Source: Bathynomus jamesi
Lineage: Eukaryota; Arthropoda; Malacostraca; Isopoda; Cirolanidae
Assembly (NCBI GenBank): GCA_023014485.1
Contig: JAJOZX010000481.1
Location: 1,355,379-1,419,378 of the forward strand
Reading direction: 5' to 3'
Length of the DNA: 64,000 nt
Positions 10,512-20,829 of this stretch are shown in pieces; position 1 is the stretch's first letter, and each line of letters begins with the position of its first letter. The notes under the pieces were generated by a model. That model was not told where the DNA came from. It worked only from the letters and a program-made list of their open reading frames with translations, and did no database searches. The position numbers were made by a program, and so were the translations under genes.

Positions 10512-11150
10512 TCGTGTAGGTAGTTGGGAGATAACGAAAATGGTCCACTGAGTCGGTAGGTAGTTAATCTAACAATTATTAAACTCCTTTTATGTCAATA
10601 ACTGGGTGGATAAAACAAATTGGTTGCTCACCAGAGTTATTCTCCATACTAATATTTATGTACTGTGTGATAGAGAGTGCTCGGTAGTAAATATACACTA
10701 CCGATCAACCAACGAAAGAAAAAAGGAGGCTGATGGAAAAAAAGCCGGGAGAAGGAACTTGTGGAGAAAGAACGGCATGGCAGCCGAGGGGGCTTCAAGA
10801 CAATAAAAGATCTCAACCAGCAAGTGCGCTTTCAAAAAATGAGCAAAGAGAAGAAGGACTGTGTAATAACAGTAAATGATCAGTTGTTTCTAAACTCCAG
10901 TTTAGTCATAACTTAAACTAGGTCCAGTTAAATTAGGACTACATTGTGGTCTAAGACCTAGTATCAACTCATAGCTTAACAAAGGCTAAGGTAAATTACC
11001 CTAACCTAATTTGGTGAAGAATCCTACTGTGGACCTCAATTTACTCTGCCCGCTCTGGACCATTTCCGGAAACTCTAGGCTGACCCCTACAAGGCTAGGC
11101 TTAACCTACTCTACAGTTAGACTGGAGATATTAGGGATAGGTTAATTGGG
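10512..11150. other. Unassigned stretch between LINE segments
   Basis: The LINE frame stops matching after 10511 and resumes near 11150 (SVPEVKRLIKEL). The stretch between has no recognised protein or terminal repeat. It could be a decayed insertion or degraded linker. Confidence 0.4.
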
Positions 11151-12258
11151 ACCAATTCATACAGAGCATTTTTCACAATACTTTGATATCAGTTCCTGAA
11201 GTAAAGAGGTTAATTAAAGAGTTAAAGACTGGTTCTGCGTCAGGGGTAGATGACCTATCGAATGAGCATTTAAAATATGCCAATGACGTGGTAAGTCGTG
11301 GTATGTCTGCATATATGATTGATCTTATCAGCCATGCTTGCTCATAGCTATATCCCTGCAGAGTTAATGAGGGTATATATCTTGCCCTTGGTCAAAAATA
11401 AGTATGGAGACATTCTGTCCAGCAATAATTACAGGCCTATTGCTGTCGCTTCCTGCTTCTCGAAACTACTAGAAAAACTCTTGTTACTTCGAGTAAATGA
11501 TTACCTATGTACATCTCCGAATCAGTTTGGTTTTAAAATGTCCCCCTCAACTGATCTGTGTATCTATGCACTTAAAGAAATAATATCTAAATACACTTAC
11601 AGTAATTCAACTACTTATAGCTGTTTCCTAGATATAAGTAAGGCATATGATAGAGTGAACCACAATATTTTATTTAAAAAACTAGAAGACAGGAAGGTTC
11701 CCATGTACATTTTAAATTTTTTAATTTATTGAAATTTTGGTATTCCCACCAGCCCACCAATCTTTTCCCGTTAGGTGGGGGAATGTACTATCCGAATGTT
11801 TTGGCTCGTCTTGCGGAGTGAGACAAGGCTCCTTGCTCGCTCCTATGCTGTTTAATGTGTATATTGATGGATTAATTGCTTCACTTAATGAGGCAACAGT
11901 GGGATGTTGCATAGATAACACAAAGATAAATAACTTAGTTTATGCCGATGATATGGTGTTAATAAGTCCCTCTGTTAAAGGTCTAGATCGGCTGCTAAAG
12001 GTCTGCGAAGTGTATTCGCAGAAACATGATATTCTTTTTAATGTTACAAAAACTAAGGTTATGCAATTTCATCCTAAAAGCTGTAATCAGCCACCTGATA
12101 TTAGATTTAAAATGAAAGGTGAAGTAACTGAGGAAGTACAAGAGTTTAAGTACTTGGGTCAAACTATCACCAGCTCCTTGAGTGATGACTGAGATATAAG
12201 AAAACAATCTCGAAGCCTTTGTGCTAAAGCGAAAATTACTCTAAGGAACTTCCGGTTT
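11150..12258 (+). pseudogene. LINE reverse transcriptase
   Basis: RT motifs occur in order across frames: GSASGVDDLSNEHLKYAN (about 11230), NNYRPIAVASCFSKLLEKLL, SCFLDISKAYDRVNHNILFK, CGVRQGSLLAPMLFNVYIDG and NNLVYADDMVLISP (near 11930). Shifts occur around 11310 and 11735, and a TGA at about 12190 replaces a Trp (DD-stop-DIRKQSRSLCAKAKI). The 3' end is replaced by the BEL LTR at 12263. Confidence 0.87.
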
Positions 12259-12262
12259 TATA

Positions 12263-12469
12263 TGTTAGGAAATCTAGAAGAGGAGGAGCCATTGTTCTCC
12301 CAAGGCGATAAGATGACTCAGCTGACTGATGCAGCATTGCTTGTATATATTAAGTTAAGGAGTATATATATCCATCTCATAATTGTTAGGTTAGTGAAAA
12401 ATTCACTTAATTTAGAGCTAGCATTTTTAGGCTCTTGTGGCATCATTTTTTTGGGCACTGGCGCGTCAA
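12263..12469 (+). repeat. Truncated 5' LTR of BEL element
   Basis: TGTTAGGAAATCTAGAAGAG... matches the sequence starting at 17119 (TGTTAGAAAATCTAGAAGAG...) for about 207 bp, through GGCATCATTTTT and ACTGGCGCGTC. Beyond 12469 the two diverge, because an internal deletion removed the rest of the LTR and gag. Confidence 0.85.
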
Positions 12470-13097
12470 ACAGGAGAAGCAGGCAAGTACAGTGAACAGT
12501 GATGTTTTAGAACAATTTGAAAAAGGTATTGAGTTTAGGGATGGTTGCTACGAAATTGGCCTCCGTTGGCCCTTCTTGCAAGCCCAGTTCAAACCTTCAG
12601 CTAGCCAATAGGAGGTTGGAGATTTCATTGCACAGGCTAAGGAAAAATAAGTTGTTAAATGAATACGATGAGGCCATTCTAAGCTATGGAAGGGAGGGCT
12701 ATGCTGAAAGGGTGCAAGGTGAGCTGGTGAGCCAGGAGGCACATTATCTGCCACATCATGCAGTGGTACGGCGAGACAAAACTACCACCAAACTGAGGGT
12801 AGTTTTTGAGGCTCCGCCAAGGACAAAAGTGGTGTGTCCATGAATGACTGTTTGGATGCTGGGCCAAATTTAAATGCAGATTTATTTTCCTTGTTACTGC
12901 GATTCAGGTTTGGTAGAGTAGCACTGACTGCAAATGTGAAGCAAGCATTTTTGAGGATAAAGTTAAAACTAGAGGACAGAGATGCAGTAAGGTATCTGTG
13001 GGTGGATACGAAAAACTTGTTGGAAAGTGAACCCAAGGTTCAAGCATATAGAATGAAGTCAGTGTTGTTTGGCCTCAGCTCTAGTCCATTTCTGTTG

Positions 13098-13808
13098 TTG
13101 TTGTTGTTGTTGTTTAGCCGATCAGCCCACCCTGATCGAGCAAGCCGGCGGCATGCAGGTAACCGATCGCCCTCTCCGGAGTGGACCAGAGGTTCAGCGA
13201 CTAGTAATGTTGTGTGTTCGTTGTTGTGCGAGCGGTACAGTCTGTCATAATGTGTTCAATTGTTTGTGGTGTGTCCTGGCACAGGTGGCAGGTGTCGTCT
13301 ATGGAGTTGTCTAGTCTGTGTTTATATGTCCGTAAGTTGGGGTGATGTTCACATCGGAATCGTGCTAAGTTAACTCGATCCGATCTGCTCAGGCTGATCT
13401 CTGACCTGTTAATGGGTGGCGGTTCGCACCTAGGACCGCATTTGGACCGAGTCGTGTCGGTGCTTTGTGGGTTAGGTGTGTGTGTGTGTTTTCTGTACTG
13501 TGTGATGTCTGTGGGGCGTGGTATGGAATGGAGTATTTGGTTATAATGTCTCTCTGGTGTTACCTTAATGGTGCGAGGTGTTGGTGCATGATTGTACATG
13601 TAGTGGCAAGGGTGTTGTGGGTTAGTTGTCGCTGCTGCCATGAATTGTGTTCCCCTCATGTCTAAATGTTCCCTAACATTCAGTATTTTTGTTTCTGTGT
13701 GCAGATGTTCTATTGGTGTTGTTTGAGTGCATCCTGTAATGATACGAAGTGCGTTGTTTTGTATTGTCTGTAAGGTGTTTATGTGTGTTTGAGATAATGG
13801 GTGCCCAG
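13098..13808 (-). mobile_element. 5'-truncated LINE inserted in BEL RT
   Basis: CATTTCTGTTG is repeated on both sides (13087-13097 and 13809-13819), an 11-bp target duplication. Next to the left copy is a (GTT)n run, i.e. an (AAC)n 3' tail on the minus strand. The minus strand encodes a LINE C-terminus. The host BEL frame reads cleanly across the insertion (SSSPF to LLAATMQYHF), so the order of events is certain. Confidence 0.9.
13201..13800 (-). pseudogene. LINE ORF2 C-terminus with HC zinc knuckle
   Basis: Upstream (13660-13800, minus) reads LQTIQNNALRIITGCTQTTP, the segment after the RT thumb in Jockey/I-type LINEs. The 153-residue frame at 13201-13659 then gives ISLSRSDRVNLARFRCEHHP and DDTCHLCQDTPQTIEHIMTD, ending in a C-X2-C...H...C zinc knuckle. 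Only this terminal part was copied, as usual for incomplete reverse transcription. Confidence 0.85.
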
Positions 13809-14119
13809 CATTTCTGTTGGCAGCTACTATGCAGTACCATTTTAAGAAATATTCTGAAGTCTATCCAAATACTATTGAACACATAAGGCAAAATTTTTAT
13901 GTTGATGATTTGCTGTGTTCAGTGGATAATACAGAAATGGCTAGCGCTATAATGAGGGAGGCTGGCATGGAGCTTAGAAAATGGCAGACCCATCATTCTC
14001 AATTACAACAGTTTATGAGTCAGTCCTGTATAGGACCTGATGCAGCAGAAAGTTTTGAGGATTCTGGTATTAAGGAGTTGTGGGCAATAGACACCAAGGT
14101 GCTAGGCAGTGTCTGGTAG

Positions 14120-15121
14120 CAAGGAGAGGATTTGTTTACCTTCAATGGGAAATCTTTAGTACAGTTGGCTGAGAATGAGACAAGGTGGACAAAACGAACA
14201 GCTCTTAGTTTGGCTTCGAAGGTCTTTGATCCTCTTGGATTCCTGGCTCCATTTGTGATAAAGTAAAAAATTTGGTTTCAGAGCCTTTGGGAAATTGGAC
14301 TTGGTTCTGATCAAGAGTTACTCGATCATATGGTGGTAAAGTGGAAATATTGGTTCAAAGAATTGGCACATCTTGGAGACATTGAAATCCCAAGATGGTA
14401 CTTTGGAGAGTTGAACAATAGTCCAGATAATTTGGAGCTGCACATCTCTTGTGATGCAAGTGAGGAAGCCTATGCAACTTGCATTTATATAAGAGGCACA
14501 TTCGAAGAGGAAGTAAGTTGCAGGTTGGTTGCTGCAAAGAGCAGAGTAGCACCGTTGAAAAGGCTTTCTATTCCAAGGTTGGAATCGATGGGTGCAATCA
14601 TTGCCAGTCGGCTTGCAGTTACAGTGCAAAACTCTTTAGGCCTTTATGAAATTCCAAGCTATTATTGGACAGACCCCACTATAGTTTGGCACTGGTTAAG
14701 AAGCCAGGCAAGGAAATGGAAACTATTTGTTGCCAATAGGATGGAGGAAATTCAAGCACACACAGATCCAAAGCAATGGAAGCATTGTCCAGGCACCCAA
14801 AACCCAGCTGATTTACCAACACGAGGAATTTCAGTGAAAGATCTTGCACAGTTAAGTTTGTGGTGGAATGAGCGAAAGTGTCTAAAACTTGGAAGTGAAA
14901 ATTGGCCTTCTAATCAGCCTGTTGTAGGAGAATGCCAGGCTGAAGAAGAACGGGTGAGTGAGATGAGAAAATGCACTGTGAACAGTTGTCAAGTTATGCA
15001 GCAGGACCCCATATTGAGGCTTGAGGACATTAGCAGTCTGAAAAGGTTGTTAAGAGTGACAGCATGGGTTATAGATTTACAGACAACATTAAGGAAGAAA
15101 CAAAAAGGGAAAGAATCCTGA
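14120..15121 (+). pseudogene. BEL/Pao RNase H region
   Basis: After a stop at 14117-14119 the segment TALSLASKVFDPLGFLAPFV is followed by the 263-residue frame 14330-15121. It has HISCDASEEAYATCIYIR (RNase H first Asp), KSRVAPLKRLSIPRLESMGA, YYWTDPTIVWHWL and NPADLPTRGISVKDL, the order typical of BEL pol. The frame is long and well preserved compared with its neighbours. Confidence 0.88.
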
Positions 15122-17176
15122 ACAGTAAGGAGATTCAGAAAACGAGGCAATACTGGGTGGTATGTGTGCAGAAGGAAAAATTTGGTGAAGAGAGAAAATT
15201 GCTCACCAGCAGTCCATTACAGGTTCTACCAACACATTCTGCTCTCAAGGGTTTGGATGTGTTTTTGGATCAAGATTTATTGAGAGTAGGAGGTACACTA
15301 CAGTTGTTTGGGCTTCCAGAGGAGAAACGGCACCCAATGTTTCTACCTTCTTGGGGGCACTTTGTGGAAATTTTGATCCTGGATACGTATCTTACAGTAA
15401 GTTGTTGCCTGCTAGAGTTAGAAAGTGATAATAGAGATCAGACAACAGTTTTGGATTCCCAAAATTAGACAAGTAGTAAAAAAGGAGGTGTTGCTTAGAT
15501 GTGTGGTTTGCAAGCGTTGGAGGGCAAAGCTTTATCATGAAAAGGTGGCTCCACTTCCAAGAGAACAGTGTGTTTATAATGCCCCATTTGATGTAGTGGG
15601 AGTAGACTTTGCAGGTCCAGTCAATGTGTATGAGCAAGGCGAGTCTAACAAAGGTAATCTATGTCTTTTCGTCTTTTCACATGTGCTACCACCAGAGCAA
15701 TCCATTTGGAGTTGGTAAGCAACTTAAGTAGTGCTGTATTTCTTTTGGCCTTTAAAAGGTTTGTGAACAGAAGGGGTTTCCCAAATAAAATTATATTGGA
15801 TAATGCAAAAACCTTCAAAAGGGCTGCAAAGGAACTCCAAGAAGTTTGGTCCTTTCTAAAAGAGGAAGGATTGTAATCAGGGTTGTGGAGTCGGTCCAAA
15901 ATTTTCCGACTCCGACTCCGACTCCACACATTGTCAAAAATTCGACTCCGACTCCGACTCCACACATTGTAAAAAATCTAAAAATCCGACTCCGACTCCT
16001 CACATTTTAAATATACGACTCCGACTCCTCTAGTGTTTCACTTTATAATTATCATAATAATAAGACATTTCATCACCACCACACTAAGTGTGAAATTTTA
16101 TATTTTATATTTTATATTTAAATAAATATTAATTGTATATTCTGAAAATGTAAAAAAAAAATATTAAAAAAACTTAATCTAGGGGCTGGGCTATCAATGA
16201 ATAAGGTTTATTGACCAAAAAAACTAAATAACCTAAATGTTAGTATTTAGGATTTAGAAATTAAGGGTGACACAGGACACAGAAATTGGAGTCGGAGTCG
16301 GAAGTTTTTTACCGACTCCGACTCCGACTCCGCCCTGAAACGTGCGACTCCACGACTCCGACTCCGACTCCACAACCCTGATTGTAATCCTACTTTTCAC
16401 ACCATGAGGTACAGTGGGAGTTTATTGTTGAGAGAACACCATGGTGGGGAGGATTTTGGGAAAGGCTAGTGAGAAGTGTAAAGTGTCCATTAAAGAAACT
16501 TTTAGCTAATGTTCATTTGAGCAAAGAAGAATTCTGCACTGTTTTGTGTGAAGTAGAAGCAATGGTGAACAGCAGGCCTATCACCTTTGCTTATAACAGT
16601 ATGCGGGATGCAGAACCATTGACACCAAATCATTTTCTTTGTGCTAAACGATTGACATCAAGCCCCAGTTTGCCAGGAGACTTACAGCCTACCCAGAGCA
16701 GTCAAGAAGAGTTAACCAGGAGGTTCAAGTACCTTGAAGAACTACAAGATCAGTTATGGAAGAGGTGGCAGATGGAATACTTGCCAGAACTCAATTATTA
16801 CTCATCAGGCAATGTAAAGGGCTCCAATGCAAATTGTATCAAGGTGGAAGAAGTGGTAATGATTGGGAATGAAAGACCAAGGCAATGCTGGAAGCTTGGC
16901 ATAATTGAAGAGTTGTTTGTTGGCAAAGACAATTTAGTTAGGTCTGCACTGATAAAGACTTCAGGAGGAAAATTAAAGAGACCTATACAAAAACTCTATG
17001 CTTTAGAAATCAGCAAAAACACGGATAGTCAAGATGAAGCATTTGGGTTACAGCCTCATGGAGAAGGCTTGGCTAAACTTGCAGAAGGTAATGACAACAA
17101 TGCCTCTTCGGTGGGGAGTGTTAGAAAATCTAGAAGAGGAAGAGCCATTGTTGTCCCAAGGCGATATGATGACTAA
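15064..17176 (+). pseudogene. BEL/Pao integrase and C-terminal region
   Basis: The frames include a linker (15064-15468), a zinc-binding half CVVCKRWRAK with VDFAGPVNVYEQG (first Asp, about 15600), ATTRAIHLELVSNLSS, and IILDNAKTFKRAAKEL (second Asp, about 15800). After the MITE the frame gives PWWGGFWERLVRSVKCPLKK (catalytic Glu), VNSRPITFAYN and the DUF5641-like tail ending VPRRYDD at 17176. The D-D-E series is readable but frameshifted. Confidence 0.87.
15878..16380. mobile_element. hAT-type MITE built of GACTCC repeats
   Basis: Ends CAGGGTTGTGGAGTCGG and CCGACTCCACAACCCTG (the last with internal repeats) are inverted repeats. ATTGTAAT flanks both sides (15870-15877 and 16381-16388). Subterminal arrays of GACTCCGACTCC lie at both ends, in inverted orientation. 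The 503-bp element has no coding capacity. It interrupts the BEL integrase. Confidence 0.92.
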
Positions 17177-17625
17177 GTTGATTGATGTAGCATTGCTTGT
17201 ATATATTAAGTAAAGGTATATATATATCCCTCTCATAATTGTAAGGTTAGTGAAAAATCCACTTAATTTAGAGATAGCATTTTTGGGCTCTTGTGGCATC
17301 ATTGTTTGGGTACTCTTGTGGCATCATTTTTGGGGGGGGGGGGTACTGGCGCGTCCTTTCTACTCGTTTGTTGAATGCGGCACTTACAGGGCGTGGTCTT
17401 ATAGAGAGCTCTCTTGCAATTCAGTTTGGTTGTTTAGATACAAGATTGTTACATCGTACAATGGTACAGGTTGTGTTGTTGTTGCAAGGTTTAGAAAGAA
17501 GACCATAAATAGTGCCTCTTTTGTTTTTTATCTTAATTTTATGCAACTGAAGCCTAAGGTAGGCCCACATCGAGTCAGCAACCCTGAGGTAGGACTTAAT
17601 AGGACTTCCAAGTCCGTAAGTTTGT
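17119..17625 (+). repeat. 3' LTR of BEL element
   Basis: Begins TGTTAGAAAATCTAGAAGAG and contains the portion shared with the 5' LTR to about 17352, plus 3' LTR sequence lost from the 5' copy. A 13-base G run (17331-17343 area) lies inside. The terminal CA and TSD could not be fixed; the end given is approximate. Confidence 0.65.
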
Positions 17626-17637
17626 TTGGTCTAAGTT

Positions 17638-17831
17638 AACTTGGGCTGTAGGTTGAAATAGTAGTATGACTGCAAAATGGTAGAGTGCATATGCAATTGC
17701 AATGTTGATAATATGATTGCCAATACCAACCCCCTTCCCCCTTGTTGCAAGGTGCCAACCCCCAACCCTCAGGGTGCCAAAAAAGAGAGGAATCTCTCCA
17801 GCTGCAACAAGCTGGGGGAGTCCACCACACC

Positions 17832-17887
<56 letters not shown>

Positions 17888-18064
17888 TGTGGGAGGAGGT
17901 GGGACAGCCTCACCCCCGAAAGAGGTTTCCCTAGCTTAGGTAAGAGAGAGAGAGAGGAAGAGAAGAGAGCATCCATCGTCTAGCGCAGCCAGATGCATAA
18001 TAAGAGATCTTCACAGCATCACTTGGTCTAGAACTCGAAATCTGCCAGTTGGCTTAACTTCTAG
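17638..18064. repeat. Unclassified (GA)n-bearing repeat, copy 1
   Basis: The unit begins TTAACTTGGGCTGTAGGTTG, contains ATGGTAGAGTGCATATGCAA, a CCCCC-rich stretch, one long (GA)n block (17834-17884), a shorter one (17944-17962) and CATCCATCGTCTAGC. It is immediately followed by a second copy in the same orientation (18076-18560). Frames across the GA block are artefacts. Confidence 0.8.
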
Positions 18065-18075
18065 TCTCGTCTAGC

Positions 18076-18273
18076 TTAACTTGAGCTGTAGGTTGAATTA
18101 ATAGTATGACCGCAAAATGGTAGAGTGCATATGCAATTGCAATGTTGATCATATGATTGCCAGTGTCAACCTCCCTTTCCCCTTTTTGCAAGGTACCACC
18201 CCCACCTCCCAGGGTGCCCCCCCAAAAGGGGAAATCTCCCCAGCTGCAACAAACTGGAGGAGTCCACCTAACC

Positions 18274-18343
<70 letters not shown>

Positions 18344-18404
18344 AACTTTGGGGGAGAAGTTGGGACGGCCTCACCCCCCAAATGGGTTTCCCTAGCTTCG
18401 GAAG

Positions 18405-18473
<69 letters not shown>

Positions 18474-18560
18474 CATCCATCGTCTAGCACAGCCAAACGT
18501 ATAATAAGAAATCTTCACAGCATCCCTTGGCTTGGAACTCAAAATCCGCCAGTTCCCCTT
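18076..18560. repeat. Unclassified (GA)n-bearing repeat, copy 2
   Basis: Same unit as 17638-18064, with (GA)n blocks at 18279-18340 and 18409-18468. The GA blocks differ strongly in length between copies while the unique parts remain alike, as expected of microsatellite slippage after duplication. Confidence 0.8.
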
Positions 18561-18599
18561 AAGCAGGCAGTTGGCTTAATCTGGCTTAGAAGGCGTAAA

Positions 18600-19089
18600 T
18601 GGCAGGTGTGTATATATATATATATTATATATAATATATATATATATATAACGTTTGAGTTGTCAGATTGCGCTATTTATTTAATTAATGGAGGTATTCT
18701 TGACAGTTGGCTTAGAAATCCGTCAGTCGGCTTAGAAGGCGTAACCAGCCATTTGGTATTTATATATTTTATTGAAGGTGCATTGTTTATATATATTCCC
18801 ATCTCCCCAGTTATTCCTTAATGTCGTTTATATATACACAACTAAAAGAATTAAATAAAACACCATTACATTATTGTGTTTCTTTAGAGGAGTTAAGGGA
18901 AATAATTCATGAAATATAGAGGAAGTAAATATACATTTAAAAATAATATACATAAAAAATACACACATTAAACGATATATATAAATATATACATTCTTAA
19001 ATAATAATATTAGTACAGGATAAAACTATATACATATTTAGTATATGTATGAGCAAATATACACTTATATATATATATATATATATATA
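18600..19089. other. AT-rich DNA with (TA)n runs
   Basis: (TA)n runs at 18610-18651 and 19068-19089. No gene or element is seen between. Confidence 0.5.
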
Positions 19090-20357
19090 CAGGGTGTTTG
19101 AAAACTTTCTGTACAAATTGTAATGGGGGATAGGCAACACCAAGACAAACCCTTTTCGTCTATAAGTGTATGTCCGCTGACGTCACCATTCGGCGCGAGA
19201 GGGCGCCGCTGCAATTGGCTAAAAGGTGAAGTGGGCTAGACTCGCGCTTGCCGCGGGCATTCTTAAATCGGACGTAGTACGCGTAACATGGAGCGCTTCA
19301 CGACTGCTGAGATGGCTGACATGCATATGGTGTATTGGGCTGCCAATGGAAACGGAAGAGCTGCTGTGAGGTTGTACCGACAGCGCTTCCCAAACAGACG
19401 TGTGCCAAACCACCAAACGTTTGCGCATTTGCATCGGCGACTGCGAGAAACTGGAACATTCCATGCAAACATGCATGACACTGGTCGGGAGAGAAACGTG
19501 CGCACTCCTGACATGGAAGAAGAAATCCTACGACGATTTGAGGACAATCCAAGCGCAAGCACGCGAGGTGTTGCACGTATCCTCGGTGTGAACCACGACC
19601 TGGTCTGGAGAGTGTTGCACGAGCAGCAGTTACATCCGTTTCATCGTCAGAGTCCAGGCATTACAACTCGGGATTACCCTCTTCGTGTGGAATTCGCACG
19701 CTGGTTTCTGCAGCAGACAGCGGTGCAGCCTAATTTTCCGGCTTATGTGCTGTTCTCAGATGAGGCCTGTTTCACACGTAAGGGTGTGTTTAACATGCAC
19801 AATTCTCACGTGTGGGCGCACGCAAATCCACATGCTACACGGGTGCATGCTTATCAAGAACGGTTCGCCGTCAATGTTTGGGCGGGTATCGTCCATGGCA
19901 AGTTGATTGGGCCGTACCTGCTGCCTGCCCGACTCGACGTCAGGAGTGCGCACGTTTCTCTCCCGACCAGTGTCATGCATGTTTGCATGGAATGTTCCAG
20001 TTTCTCGCAGTCGCCGATGCAAATGCGCAAACGTTTGGTGGTTTGGCACACGTCTGTTTGGGAAGCGCTGTCGGTACAACCTCACAGCAGCTCTTCCGTT
20101 CCATTGGCAGCCCCATACACCATATGCATGTCAGCCATCTCAGCAGTCGTGAAGCGCTCCATGTTACGCGTACTACGTCCGATTTAAGAATGCCCGCGGC
20201 AAGCGCGAGTCTAGCCCACTTCACCTTTTAGCCAATTGCAGCGGCGCCCTCTCGCGCCGAATGGTGACGTCAGCGGACATACACTTATAGACGAAAAGGG
20301 TTTGTATTGGTGTTGCCTATCCCCCATTACAATTTGTACAGAAAGTTTTCAAACACC

Positions 20358-20360
<3 letters not shown>
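19090..20360. mobile_element. Fold-back Tc1/mariner element (N-half arms)
   Basis: The element runs from CAGGGTGTTTGAAAAC to GTTTTCAAACACCCTG with TA on both sides, inside a (TA)n tract. The first 423 bp (19090-19512) recur as an inverted copy at 19939-20360 with only small changes. Each arm holds one TIR, a 5' leader and the transposase N-terminal third. The loop (19513-19938) holds the middle of the transposase. The true 3' half, with the rest of the catalytic domain, is missing. Confidence 0.9.
19288..20187 (+). pseudogene. Tc1/mariner transposase, chimeric
   Basis: Residues 1-75 form the DNA-binding part (MERFTTAEMADMHMVYWAAN...). DMEEEILRRFEDNPSASTRG and VARILGVNHDLVWRVLHEQQ follow, then the first catalytic Asp in YVLFSDEACFTRKGVFNMHN. 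After AGIVHGKLIGPYLLPARLD (about 19935) the frame runs into the inverted 5' arm, so everything to 20187 is antisense read-through. The second Asp and the last catalytic residue are absent. A functional enzyme is excluded. Confidence 0.85.
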
Positions 20361-20395
<35 letters not shown>

Positions 20396-20829
20396 AGCAA
20401 AACTTGTATAGAATAAAAAATAATAATAGTAAAGGATAAAACTATATACCCATTTAATATATGTACGAGCAAATAACATACTTATATACGAGGGCCACTC
20501 ATTATATTTTGCCCCACCTTTTTTTTTCTTTCCAAGTTTCCTTGTAAGTTCCAGAAATTTTGTACACAAGTAGTTACATACCTTTTTTGCAAGTTTTTAT
20601 TTTTCCACATAGTCTCCATCCTTTTCTACGGCTTTCCTCTACCTCGAAACAAGGGCCTTTATTCCTTGCTGGTAAAATTCCGATGGGTTCTGCTGGAGCC
20701 ACCTCTTAACCTCCTCAACAACTCATCGTCACTCTGAAACTTTCTTCCGGAATAGCATCCTTCATTGACCCCAAAAATGGAAGTCTGAAAGTGCCAGATC
20801 GGGGCTCTATGGAGGGTGAGGTAACATAG

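Larger units (their letters stand above)
8757..12258 (+). mobile_element. Non-LTR retrotransposon (EN + RT)
   Basis: A plus-strand LINE with an apurinic-type endonuclease (8757-9470), a linker carrying a tandem duplication (9732-10409), an unassigned 650-bp stretch (about 10512-11150), and RT segments (11150-12258). The RT has YADDM as catalytic box. It is cut off at 12258-12262 by the LTR of a BEL element. The clade is left open; CR1/L2-like is plausible from the endonuclease and YADD context. Confidence 0.85.
12484..14119 (+). pseudogene. BEL/Pao reverse transcriptase, split by a LINE
   Basis: The frame begins VLEQFEKGIEFRDGCYEIGL, a BEL RT leader. It continues as HYLPHHAVVRRDKTTTKLRV in another frame, then SMNDCLDAGPNLNADLFSLL, VALTANVKQAFLRIKL (catalytic region, Asn where Asp is usual in VADI), and YRMKSVLFGLSSSPF up to 13086. 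After the inserted LINE it resumes at about 13820 with LAATMQYHFKKY and NFYVDDLLCSVDN (catalytic YVDD). Several stops and shifts show it is dead. Confidence 0.87.
12263..17625 (+). mobile_element. BEL/Pao LTR retrotransposon (defective)
   Basis: Long terminal repeats beginning TGTTAG lie at 12263 and 17119. Between them pol segments appear in BEL/Pao order: RT, RNase H, integrase and the C-terminal DUF5641-like region. Gag and protease are gone: the 5' LTR is joined at about 12469 directly to RT. The element is split by a minus-strand LINE (13098-13808) and a hAT MITE (15878-16380). The 3' LTR end is not sharply defined. It inserted into the LINE at 12.26 kb. Confidence 0.87.

Noticed and set aside
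13465..13665. Cys/Trp-rich plus-strand protein
   Set aside because: It is antisense to the LINE C-terminus whose minus-strand frame has a clear zinc-knuckle signature.
17717..18542. Long frames through (GA)n and other microsatellites on both strands
   Set aside because: Alternating dipeptides from simple repeats; no start context or conserved part. The same applies to frames at 37798-38176, 39224-39497, 45184-45501 and 50104-50424.
19219..20231. Several overlapping frames on both strands in the 19-20 kb element
   Set aside because: They are shadows created by the inverted arms; only the frame at 19288-19935 has transposase motifs.
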